Shown here one piece after another: positions 31,783 through 38,864 of a stretch of 64,000 nucleotides of DNA (the first letter of the stretch is position 1; the number at the start of each line of letters is the position of its first letter). Source of the DNA: JANQRZ01 sp965215165. Lineage in GTDB: Bacteria; Bacteroidota; Rhodothermia; Rhodothermales; JANQRZ01. Both the position numbers and the translations under genes were made by a program. The notes beneath the pieces were generated by a model that saw only the letters and a list, made by a program, of their open reading frames with translations, did no database searches and had not been told where the DNA came from. The DNA lies in the NCBI GenBank assembly GCA_965215165.1, contig CBDCCX010000006.1:3439169-3503168 (forward strand), read 5' to 3'.

Positions 31783-33135
31783 CTAGAGCGCCAGGATCGT
31801 CTGCATCATTTCGTCGGCGGTGTTGAGCACGCGGGCGGCGGCCTCGAAGGCGCGCTGGGCCTCGATGAGGTGGGTCATCTCCTCGTCGATCGAGACGCCG
31901 GAGACGCCGCGCGCGAGCGCGTCGAGGTGGTTCGCTACGGCGGCGTGCCCCTTGGCGGCCGTCCGCGCGGCGCTGAGCTTCGAGCCGACGCCGGAGACGA
32001 TGCCGATCAGCTCGTCGTCGAACCCTTCGCGCAGGCCGCCCATCAGGAGCGCGACCCCGGAGTCGCCCGGTGCCTCGGGGTCGCTCGCGGCGGCGATCGC
32101 GGCGGGGTCGCCCATGTCGTCCGAGAGGCGGATCGAGCCGGCGGTGAGGCCGTCGGGGTCGAAGAAGCTCAGCCCGGTGCTGCCGTCGAGGCCGTAGCCG
32201 GCGGCGTGGGCCGCGTTGACGTCGGTGACGAGACGGGCGGCGAAGGCGTCGAGCGCGCCGCGTGTCTCGGGGATCGTCTCGTTGAGGGTGCGGAGCTGCG
32301 CGCCGATGGCCCCGTCGGGCGAGGTGAAGCCGACCTCGGTCCCCTCGAAGCGGACGGACGGCGGGCCGTCACCGTCGCGGTCGAGTGTCAGGCCCGAGGC
32401 CTGGTCGCCCTGGACGGCGGCCATGCCGCTGATGGTGACCGTGTAGCCGTCGTCGCCGGGGGTGACGTCCACCGGGACGAAGGCCGAGAGCTCGGCGACG
32501 GCCGCGTCGCGCCGGTCCTCGGCGGCGAGGTCGGGCGAGCCGGCGGCCTGCGCCGTCTGGATCTGGGTGTTGAGCGACGCGATCTCGTCGAGCAGGCCGT
32601 TGACCTGGTCGATGCTGTCCGAGAGCCCGGTTTCGGTTTCGGCGGCGAGCCGGGTCAGGTTGTCGTCGAGGTCGTTGAGGGCGGCGGCGGCGGTCTCGGC
32701 CTGGCCGAGGAGGGTGCTCCGCACGCCGAGGTCGGTCGGGTTGTTGGCGAGGTCGCCCCACGCGTCCCAGAAGCCGCCCATCGTGTCCTGGAGCGAGCCG
32801 CCGCTGCCGACGCCGAACAGGCCCTCCATCGCGCCGAGCAAGCGGGTCTCTTCGGCCGACCCGCCGAGGCCGGTCCGGGCGTCGCTGGCGGCCGAGTCCA
32901 AGAGGCCGTCGCGCATCCGGCTGAGGTGCGTCGCCGAGACGCCGCCGCCGATGGACGGCTGCGCCCCGCGCATCTGAATGCCGGAGCGGGGCGGGCCGAG
33001 GGGGCTGAGCGCGAGGCGGCGGCGCGAGTAGCCGGGCGTCCCGGCGTTGGCGATGTTCTGACCGGCGACGCTCATCTGCGCGGTGTAGACGCTGAACGAG
33101 CGGCGGCTCATCGCGTAGAGGCTGCTGAGACTCAT
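31783..33135 (-). CDS. flgK: Flagellar hook-associated protein FlgK
   Basis: The 450-residue product has the rod/hook N-terminal motif (YTAQMSVAGQNIANAGTPGY, SRRRLALSP), the HAP1 block (ALNDLDDNLTRLAAETETGL, IDQVNGLLDEIASLNTQIQT), and a C-terminus SGVSIDEEMTHLIEAQRAFE, AAARVLNTADEMMQTILAL. It forms the first hook-filament junction. It starts 3 bp after the flgN-like gene ends. Confidence 0.96.
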   Translation of the reverse strand: MSLSSLYAMSRRSFSVYTAQMSVAGQNIANAGTPGYSRRRLALSPLGPPRSGIQMRGAQPSIGGGVSATHLSRMRDGLLDSAASDARTGLGGSAEETRLLGAMEGLFGVGSGGSLQDTMGGFWDAWGDLANNPTDLGVRSTLLGQAETAAAALNDLDDNLTRLAAETETGLSDSIDQVNGLLDEIASLNTQIQTAQAAGSPDLAAEDRRDAAVAELSAFVPVDVTPGDDGYTVTISGMAAVQGDQASGLTLDRDGDGPPSVRFEGTEVGFTSPDGAIGAQLRTLNETIPETRGALDAFAARLVTDVNAAHAAGYGLDGSTGLSFFDPDGLTAGSIRLSDDMGDPAAIAAASDPEAPGDSGVALLMGGLREGFDDELIGIVSGVGSKLSAARTAAKGHAAVANHLDALARGVSGVSIDEEMTHLIEAQRAFEAAARVLNTADEMMQTILAL

Positions 33136-33138
33136 GGG

Positions 33139-33696
33139 TTAGCCCAGATGGTTGAGAAAAGAGCGCGCGGGCGCGGTGTCGGATCGGGTGCCGCCGGCCG
33201 TGTAGGCGGGCAGCGGGAGCGGCGCGTCGAGGTGCTGCCCGGCCTGGAGCAGCTCGCGGCCGATGTGCACGGCGACGTGGAGCGCGAAGGCGACCTCGTC
33301 GGAGCGGGTCTGCCCCGCCTCAATCCGGGCTCGAAGCGCGTGGCGGGCGTCCCGGAGCCGGTCGGCGAGCGCGGCGTCGCGGTCGGCGAGGGCCGTCAGG
33401 AGCGATTCGGGCTCGGCCTCGTCGGTGCCGAGGACGCGGGCGAGGAGGCGGGTCTGGCGGCGACGGCGCTCGCGCAGGCGGCTGAGGTCGCCGACGATCC
33501 GGCTGGCGTCGTCGGTAGCGTCCATGAGCGGCTCGGTGTCGGAGGTCTGGAGGGCACCGAGCTGCCGGTCGAGGGCCTCGGTGAGCTGGTCCACGGCCGC
33601 GCACTCGGCGTCGAGCGTCTTGAGCAGCGCCTCGACGGCGGGCGCGGGCGTGCCGGTTGGGGCGCTAGTCATAGGGATGTTTTCGGGAGCGGACAT
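33139..33696 (-). CDS. flgN: FlgN-like flagellar export chaperone
   Basis: The 185-residue product is helical, with a FlgN-type N-terminal part (VEALLKTLDAECAAVDQLTE, ALDRQLGALQTSDTEPL) and RLRERRRRQTRLLARVLGTD. FlgN binds FlgK and FlgL before export. Position directly before flgK, with a 3-bp gap, supports the name. Starts at 33696 or 33672 are both possible. Confidence 0.8.
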   Translation of the reverse strand: MSAPENIPMTSAPTGTPAPAVEALLKTLDAECAAVDQLTEALDRQLGALQTSDTEPLMDATDDASRIVGDLSRLRERRRRQTRLLARVLGTDEAEPESLLTALADRDAALADRLRDARHALRARIEAGQTRSDEVAFALHVAVHIGRELLQAGQHLDAPLPLPAYTAGGTRSDTAPARSFLNHLG

Positions 33697-33717
33697 GGAG
33701 GTCGAAGGTGCGTGCGT

Positions 33718-34029
33718 TTAGTCGGCCGCAGCGTCCTGGCCGCGTGACCACTGGCGCAGGAGAAGGTCCGAGAGCGAGAGCGCCCCGCTGTCGACGAGGT
33801 GGTCGGTGAGGGCGTCGGTGAGCACGTCGCGCTGCGCGTCGGCGTGCCCGCTCGTGAGGCCGCCCTCGCCGCCGAGCGAGGTCTTGAAGAGGTCCTTCGT
33901 CATCGCCTGCACGAACTGCCGGACGAGCACGGCCTCGAACTGCTCGGCGGCCTCGGCCTCGGTGCGAGGTGTGTCGGCGGTGGGCGAGGTCGCGGGAGAG
34001 CGGAGCGTGGTAGCAGTGAGGGAAGTCAT
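33718..34029 (-). CDS. flgJ: Rod-binding protein (FlgJ N-domain only)
   Basis: The 103-residue product from ATG 34029 matches the N-terminal rod-binding domain of FlgJ: AAEQFEAVLVRQFVQAMTKD, then the GG-containing LFKTSLGGEGGLTSGHADAQ and DALTDHLVDSGALSLSDLLL. The muramidase half of enteric FlgJ is missing, as in many phyla, so a separate enzyme must open the peptidoglycan. It lies between flgI and flgN. The longer frame to 34119 has no support. Confidence 0.88.
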   Translation of the reverse strand: MTSLTATTLRSPATSPTADTPRTEAEAAEQFEAVLVRQFVQAMTKDLFKTSLGGEGGLTSGHADAQRDVLTDALTDHLVDSGALSLSDLLLRQWSRGQDAAAD

Positions 34030-34048
34030 AAACTCGGGAAAGAGAACG

Positions 34049-34175
34049 GAAGGCGTGGGGGGCAGGGAGGGCATGGGGGCAGGGAGGGAACAGGGGGTAC
34101 AGTAGGAATGGCTAGTCATCCATTCTTTGCATGTACGGTTCAGGCTGAAATCCCTTCATGCCCTCCACGCCCAGA
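34049..34175. repeat. Long imperfect inverted repeat between flgI and flgJ
   Basis: The left arm AGGCGTGGGGGGCAGGGAGGG pairs imperfectly with the right-arm end CATGCCCTCCACGCC. Its centre contains CAGGCTGAAATCCCTTC, close to CAGGCTGAGATCCCTC inside the fliQ-fliR spacer element, so the two are related. Confidence 0.6.
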
Positions 34176-34213
34176 AATAACCCCCTTCCTCCCCCCCACG
34201 CCATACAAAACAA

Positions 34214-35329
34214 TTACAGAATCACCAGCTCGCCCTGGAGCGCGCCGGCGCGGTCGATGGCCTGGAAAATCGAGATCACGTCGCGCGCGGCCAGGCCGAG
34301 GTCGTTGAGCGCGGCGGCGAGCTGGCCGACGTCGGTGTTCGGCTGGAGCACCACGCTCTGGGCGATCTCCTGCTCGATGCCGACGCTGCCGACCTCTCCG
34401 GCGACGGTCTGCCCGCCCGAGAGCGGGGCCGGCTGCGAGACCACGGGGTCGGACTGGGTGGCGATCACCAGGCTGCCGTAGGTCACCATGACCTCGCTGA
34501 TGCGGACGTTGCCGCCGGCCACGATCGTCCCGGTCCGCTCGTTGACCACGACGCGCGCGGGCACGTCGATGGTCACGAACAGGCCTTCGAGCTGGGCCAT
34601 CGCACCCGCCGCGCCGCCCTGTGCGCCGGCCACGTCCACCTCGATGAACCCGGCGTGGACGACGGTCGCCGCGCCCGGCAGCACCGAGTTGACGGCCTCG
34701 GCGATGGCGCGGGCGTTCGTGAAGTCTGGCTGCTTCATCACCAAGCCGAGCGAGGCGGCATCGAAGCCCGTCGGCGCGGCGACGACGACGAGGCCGCCGC
34801 CGGGGATGCGGCCGGTATTCGTTGGGCCAGTGCGGGCACCTGCGCCCAAGCTGGAGGCGGAGACGGTGCCGGTCGAGACCGGTCCCTGGGCGGTGACATG
34901 GACCTGGCCAGTGACGGGGTTGAGGATCGGCGTCTGGAGCAGGACGCCGCCCGAGAGCGAGCGGGCGTCGCCGAGCGCCGAGACCGTCACGTCGAGCTGG
35001 CTGCCGGGCCGGCTGAACGGGTCCATCACGGTGGTCACCATCACGGCGGCGGCGTTGCGCGTCGAGAGGACGGCCGGGTCGACGGTGATGCCGAAGGTGC
35101 GGAGCATGTTGGCGACGCTCTGGACGGTGTAGGGCGCGCCGCGCCGCCCGCGCGCCCGGTCGCCGGTGCGGTCGAGGCCGACGACCAGGCCGTAGCCGGT
35201 GAGCTGGACCGGGGCCGCGCCCTCGGGCACGACCAAGTCCTTGAGCCGCGCCGTGCCCGTGACCTGAGCGCAGACCTCGCCGCCGAGCAGGAGAACAAGC
35301 AGGAGGGCGAAGAGCGAGCGAGGCATCAT
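34214..35329 (-). CDS. flgI: Flagellar P-ring protein FlgI
   Basis: The product has 371 residues from ATG 35329; ATG 35362 would add 11. It has a signal peptide (PRSLFALLLVLLLGGEVCA) and the FlgI blocks ARLKDLVVPEGAAPVQLTGY, GLVVGLDRTGD, NAAAVMVTTVMDPFSRPGSQ and VVVNERTGTIVAGGNVRISE. The P-ring encircles the rod in the peptidoglycan layer. It lies just downstream of flgH. Confidence 0.96.
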   Translation of the reverse strand: MMPRSLFALLLVLLLGGEVCAQVTGTARLKDLVVPEGAAPVQLTGYGLVVGLDRTGDRARGRRGAPYTVQSVANMLRTFGITVDPAVLSTRNAAAVMVTTVMDPFSRPGSQLDVTVSALGDARSLSGGVLLQTPILNPVTGQVHVTAQGPVSTGTVSASSLGAGARTGPTNTGRIPGGGLVVVAAPTGFDAASLGLVMKQPDFTNARAIAEAVNSVLPGAATVVHAGFIEVDVAGAQGGAAGAMAQLEGLFVTIDVPARVVVNERTGTIVAGGNVRISEVMVTYGSLVIATQSDPVVSQPAPLSGGQTVAGEVGSVGIEQEIAQSVVLQPNTDVGQLAAALNDLGLAARDVISIFQAIDRAGALQGELVIL

Positions 35330-35366
35330 CGTGGGGTGAGGTCCGAGACGGAAAAGGCGCATCGCG

Positions 35367-35972
35367 CTACTGACTCCCGAGGAACAGCGCGGCCCCGACG
35401 AGCGCGGCGGCTCCGAACTTGAGGAGCGTGCCGGGCTTGAGGAACTTCGGCCGCAGGCCCTTCTGCCGGTACTCGACGTCGGCGTTGGCGATCTGGTAGG
35501 AGAGGACCGTGTTGTCGTAGGTCACGTCGAGCGGGCGGACTAGGCCGGAGACCTTCATCAGGTGCGTGACGCCGTTGACGTGGAGCGTCCGCTCGCCGGC
35601 GATCTGGAGCGTCCCGGTGCTGTCGATGCCGACGACGAGGGCGGTGATGGTGCCGCTCAGGAGGTCGCTCTGGACGGCCTGGCTCTGGGCGGCGGTGTTC
35701 TGCCGCAGGTTGGCGTCGAGGCCGAATTGCCCGCCGAGCTCGCCGGCGTTGACGTTGGCGCTGCCGTTGAGGCTGGACTGCGCCTGGTCCTGGAACTGGC
35801 CCTGGCTCGAGGCCGAGGTCCGCTCGGCCAAGACGACGGTGATCGGGTCGCCCACGCGCCCGGCCTTGGGGTCGGCGAACATGGACTGCGCCCCGGCGGC
35901 GTGCGGCACGGCGAGGGCGAAGAGGAGCGCGAGCGAGCGGACAGGCGTCAGCGTCAGAGGGGGCATCGGCAT
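35367..35972 (-). CDS. flgH: Flagellar L-ring protein FlgH (no lipobox cysteine)
   Basis: The 201-residue product has FlgH blocks: GDPITVVLAERTSASSQGQF, SGTITALVVGIDSTGTLQIA, GERTLHVNGVTHLMKVSGLV and RPLDVTYDNTVLSYQIANAD. FlgH forms the outer-membrane L-ring and is normally a lipoprotein. Here the N-terminus (PVRSLALLFALAVPHAAGAQ) looks like a signal peptidase I substrate and the region has no Cys. The C-terminus adds a hydrophobic stretch (FGAAALVGAALFLG) after the usual end, possibly a membrane anchor. The start overlaps the flgA stop by one base. Confidence 0.92.
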   Translation of the reverse strand: MPMPPLTLTPVRSLALLFALAVPHAAGAQSMFADPKAGRVGDPITVVLAERTSASSQGQFQDQAQSSLNGSANVNAGELGGQFGLDANLRQNTAAQSQAVQSDLLSGTITALVVGIDSTGTLQIAGERTLHVNGVTHLMKVSGLVRPLDVTYDNTVLSYQIANADVEYRQKGLRPKFLKPGTLLKFGAAALVGAALFLGSQ

Positions 35973-36670
35973 CAGAGGGTGGCGATCCACTCGGCGGTGG
36001 CCGGCCCGGTGAGCCGGGCGCGGTAGGTCGCCTTCGTGGTCGGGTTGTGGAGGCGGACGGCGTCGCCGATGGCTCCCGGTTCGCGCGCGTGGCAGGGCAC
36101 GTCGAAGACGAGGGAGCCGCGGCGGTAGCGCATCGTCACGGTGTCGCCGGTCTCGGCGGCGGGCGGCGGGCGGAGGTCGCCCTGGCGGAGCGCCCGGTCG
36201 GGGCGCAGCGAGCGGGCGGCGAGCAGGCCGGCGGTCGCGGGGAGGTCGGCCGCGCGGAGAGGCGTGCCGTGAAAGCGCGTCGTCTCGATCCACGCCACGC
36301 CGAGGTCGGCCGGGGCGACGGCTTCGCCGCGCCGGACGGCGCGCCGGGCGACGACCACCGAGTCGAAGTGGGCGACGTAGAGCAGCGCCCACCCTGTTTT
36401 CTTCCACGCGCCGTCAGCGGAGGCGAGGACGTCGACCTGCGTGTGGCCTCGCGGAGCGGCCTCGCTCTGGGGAAAGACGAGGCGCAGCGGGGCCGTCTCG
36501 TTCAGCGCCCCGCCGGTGCGGAGGACGCGGACGGTGAGGTGGTCGGCCGCGCTCGGGAAGCGCTCGGCGAGGGCCGACTCGGCGGCGGCCTGAAGCCCGG
36601 TTGCCGCGGTTGGCGTCACCCCAGGTGGGGCGGCGGCCAGCGCAATCAGCAGGAGGAGGAGGGGCAGCAC
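35972..36670 (-). CDS. flgA: Flagellar P-ring assembly chaperone FlgA
   Basis: The 232-residue product starts with GTG at 36670 and has an N-terminal signal peptide (LPLLLLLIALAAAPPG). The C-terminal SAF domain is typical of FlgA: VVVARRAVRRGEAVAPADLG, GLLAARSLRPDRALRQGDLR and GDAVRLHNPTTKATYRARL. FlgA assists FlgI polymerisation in the periplasm. The start overlaps the flgG stop by one base and the end overlaps the flgH start. Confidence 0.92.
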   Translation of the reverse strand: MLPLLLLLIALAAAPPGVTPTAATGLQAAAESALAERFPSAADHLTVRVLRTGGALNETAPLRLVFPQSEAAPRGHTQVDVLASADGAWKKTGWALLYVAHFDSVVVARRAVRRGEAVAPADLGVAWIETTRFHGTPLRAADLPATAGLLAARSLRPDRALRQGDLRPPPAAETGDTVTMRYRRGSLVFDVPCHAREPGAIGDAVRLHNPTTKATYRARLTGPATAEWIATL

Positions 36671-37449
36671 TAGCGTTTGACGTTGTTGGCGATCTGGAGC
36701 ATCTCCTCGCTGGTGGTGATCATCTTCGAGTTCAGCTCGTAGGCGCGCTGCGCGGTGATGAGGTTGACCATCTCCTGCACCACGTCCACGTTCGCCCCTT
36801 CCAGGAAGCCCTGGGTGAGCGTCCCGATGCCGTCGCTGCCGGGGAGGCCGATGGTCGGCTCGCCGCTGGAGGCGGTCTGGGCGTAGAGGTTCGCGCCGAG
36901 GCTCTCGAGACCGCCGGCATTCGCGAAGCGGGCCAGCTCGATCTGGCCGAGCTCCACCGGCTCCGGCTCGCCCTGGAGGCGGGCGCTCACGACGCCGTCG
37001 GCGCTGACGGTGAGGCCCGTCGCCTCGGGCGGGATCGCCACGCCGGGCTCGACGATCAGGCCGCTCTGGCTCACCAAGTCGCCGTCGGCGCTGAGCGCGA
37101 AGGTGCCGTCGCGGGTGTAGGCGATCGTGCCGTCGGCCTGCTGGACCTGGAAGAAGCCGTCGCCGTTGATCGCGATGTCGAGCGAGTTGCCGGTCTCGAC
37201 CAAGCCGCCCTGCTCGAAGCTGCGGACCGTCGCGATGGCCGAGGCCCCGTGGCCCATCTGCATCGAGGCGGGGGCCGCGCCGCCGCCGGGGCCGCGCGCC
37301 TGGACGCTCTGGTAGAGCAGGTCGTGGAAGACGACCGTCGAGCGCTTGTAGCCCGTCGTGTTGGCGTTGGCGAGGTTGTTGGCCGTGTTGTCGACGCCGT
37401 TCTGCTGGGCGCTCATCCCGAGGGCGGCCGTGCGGAGTGCTCGAAGCAT
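36670..37449 (-). CDS. flgG: Flagellar distal rod protein FlgG
   Basis: The 259-residue product from ATG 37449 is the classical FlgG size. It starts MLRALRTAALGMSAQQNGVD, NTANNLANANTTGYKRSTVV, has the central LDIAINGDGFFQVQ and YTRDGTFALSADGDLV, and ends EMVNLITAQRAYELNSKMIT, TSEEMLQIANNVKR. It forms the distal rod. It follows flgF by 47 bp. Confidence 0.97.
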   Translation of the reverse strand: MLRALRTAALGMSAQQNGVDNTANNLANANTTGYKRSTVVFHDLLYQSVQARGPGGGAAPASMQMGHGASAIATVRSFEQGGLVETGNSLDIAINGDGFFQVQQADGTIAYTRDGTFALSADGDLVSQSGLIVEPGVAIPPEATGLTVSADGVVSARLQGEPEPVELGQIELARFANAGGLESLGANLYAQTASSGEPTIGLPGSDGIGTLTQGFLEGANVDVVQEMVNLITAQRAYELNSKMITTSEEMLQIANNVKR

Positions 37450-37496
37450 GGGGGGGCGGGTGGAGTAGGAAGGTCGAGGGTGGAGGTCGCCGCTCG

Positions 37497-38210
37497 CTAG
37501 AACTTGCCGAGGTCGCGGGAGATGGCCCCGAGGGTCTGGTCGGCGGTCTGGAGCATCTTCTGCTGCGACTCGAAGAGCCGGAAGTGGGCGATCATGTCGG
37601 TCATCTCCGAGAGGGGGTTGACGTTGCTGCCCTCGGCGAAACCCTGGCGCACGTCGGGGGCCTCCATCGCCTCGGGCTCGGCGTCGGTGCCGAGCATCGA
37701 GCCGTCGAGCCGCTCGAACTCCTGCCCCTCGGGGAAGGCCACCACGCGGAGCGTGCCGACCGCCTCGCCGTCGACGCGGATGGCCCCGCCGGTGTCGATC
37801 TCGATGGTGGTGCCGCCCGGCGGAATCTGGACCGGGCCGTCCTCGCCCTGCACCTCGGCCCCTTCGGCGGTGATGAGCGTGCCGTCGGGCGTGGTGGTGA
37901 ACTGGCCGGAGCGGGTGTAGCGCGTTGCGCCGCCGTCGGTGACGACGAAGAAGCCGTCGCCGCCGAGCGCCACGTCGAGCGGGTTGCCGGTGGCCTCGAG
38001 CAGGCCGGTCTTCTGGTCGGTCCACTGCGTGGTGGTGCGGACGCTGCTCGGGTTGCCCTCGAGGTCGACGCGGTCGCTGAGGACGTCGGTGAAGGTGCGA
38101 ACGCGGCGGTAGCCGGCGGTGCTGGCGTTGGCGAGGTTGTTGGCGGTGCGCTCCTGCTGCCGGTTCATCTCGGACATCGAGGCGGCGGCGTTGCGAAGGC
38201 GATAGAGCAT
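37497..38210 (-). CDS. flgF: Flagellar proximal rod protein FlgF
   Basis: The 237-residue product has the FlgF/FlgG pattern: MNRQQERTANNLANASTAGY, LDVALGGDGFFVV, YTRSGQFTTTPDGTLITAEG and a C-terminus NPLSEMTDMIAHFRLFESQQ, KMLQTADQTLGAISRDLGKF. It completes the proximal rod. It is the first gene of the flgF-to-HDOD operon, with a sigma54-like site 31 bp upstream. Confidence 0.94.
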   Translation of the reverse strand: MLYRLRNAAASMSEMNRQQERTANNLANASTAGYRRVRTFTDVLSDRVDLEGNPSSVRTTTQWTDQKTGLLEATGNPLDVALGGDGFFVVTDGGATRYTRSGQFTTTPDGTLITAEGAEVQGEDGPVQIPPGGTTIEIDTGGAIRVDGEAVGTLRVVAFPEGQEFERLDGSMLGTDAEPEAMEAPDVRQGFAEGSNVNPLSEMTDMIAHFRLFESQQKMLQTADQTLGAISRDLGKF

Positions 38211-38240
38211 GGCGCGAGGGCTAGGTTCGCCCTCCCCCTG

Positions 38241-38255
38241 TCAAAGGCAGGGCCA
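38241..38255 (-). promoter_or_regulatory. Candidate sigma54 promoter for the flgF operon
   Basis: The minus strand reads TGGCCCTGCCTTTGA against TGGCACG-N4-TTGC: 8 of 11 positions match, with GA in place of the -12 GC. Its distance to the flgF start (31 bp) is natural for a promoter. Confidence 0.4.
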
Positions 38256-38356
38256 AGCCCCCGAAACCATGGGAGCCGCCGGTCCGCCCCTCGGCCCGGC
38301 ATTTTTTTCCGCCCGCGCGCGGTACGATCTGCCCGTCGCCTGCGCTCGCCGAGACG

Positions 38357-38610
38357 TCAGTCGTAGATATCCTTCCGGTGGCCGTCGTCGAGCACGGTCA
38401 CGACACGCACAGCCTCCCCGACTTCGTAGATCACGCGGTAGCACCCGACCCGAATGCGCCAGCCACTACGGCCGACGAGCTTTTTGCACCCCGGCGGACG
38501 GGGATCAGACCGCAACGCACGGAGGGCATCGCGAACCCGCTCGTGCTCCTGAGGCGGCAGCTTCGAGAGCCTTTTTGCCGCGTCGCGGAGATCTCGACGC
38601 GGTAGCTCAT
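38357..38610 (-). pseudogene. RelE/ParE-family toxin with frameshift at an A5 run
   Basis: The natural start is ATG 38610, overlapping the antitoxin stop as ATGA, giving MSYRVEISATRQK, a normal RelE N-terminus. That frame then runs out of character. The rest of the toxin, KRLSKLPPQEHERVRDALRA through GCKKLVGRSGWRIRVGCYRV and IYEVGEAVRVVTVLDDGHRK, lies in the neighbouring frame. The break is exactly at CAAAAAGG (plus-strand T-run 38572-38576): one missing A, or a -1 slip of the ribosome on the A-run, restores a complete toxin of about 84 residues. It could be a real inactivation, a sequencing error or programmed frameshifting. Confidence 0.8.
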
Positions 38611-38816
38611 CCAGCGGCGCGAGTCCGCTCAATCTCGCGCGTAGCCTCCTCGAAAGGGATCGCCCCGTCGCCACTCGCCGTCGTTTCGTCGTAAGCCCGC
38701 ACGGCGTCAACTTCTTCGAGGGCGTCCAGGAGTTGGCGGTGGCGGTCGAGTCCAATGAGGACGGCAACGCGGCGGCCGGCGGCGTCGGTTACAAACTGAG
38801 TCTCGGTTGTACGCAT
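38607..38816 (-). CDS. RelB/Phd-type antitoxin
   Basis: The 69-residue product has the Phd/RelB-like layout: QFVTDAAGRRVAVLIGLDRH for the DNA-binding part, RQLLDALEEVDAVRAYDETT, and a C-terminal toxin-binding end IPFEEATREIERTRAAG. It should bind and block the RelE-type toxin encoded next. The stop overlaps the toxin start. The reading frame is intact even though the toxin is frameshifted, which fits retention of a harmless antitoxin. Confidence 0.85.
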   Translation of the reverse strand: MRTTETQFVTDAAGRRVAVLIGLDRHRQLLDALEEVDAVRAYDETTASGDGAIPFEEATREIERTRAAG

Positions 38817-38864
38817 GGCATGGGCATTTTAGCTTTCCACGTCACCGAGCCGGGGAACATTCCG

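Noticed and set aside
31654..33747. Open frame of 697 codons on the plus strand
   Set aside because: Antisense to flgK and the flgN-like gene; Gly/Val/Glu-rich without family motifs.
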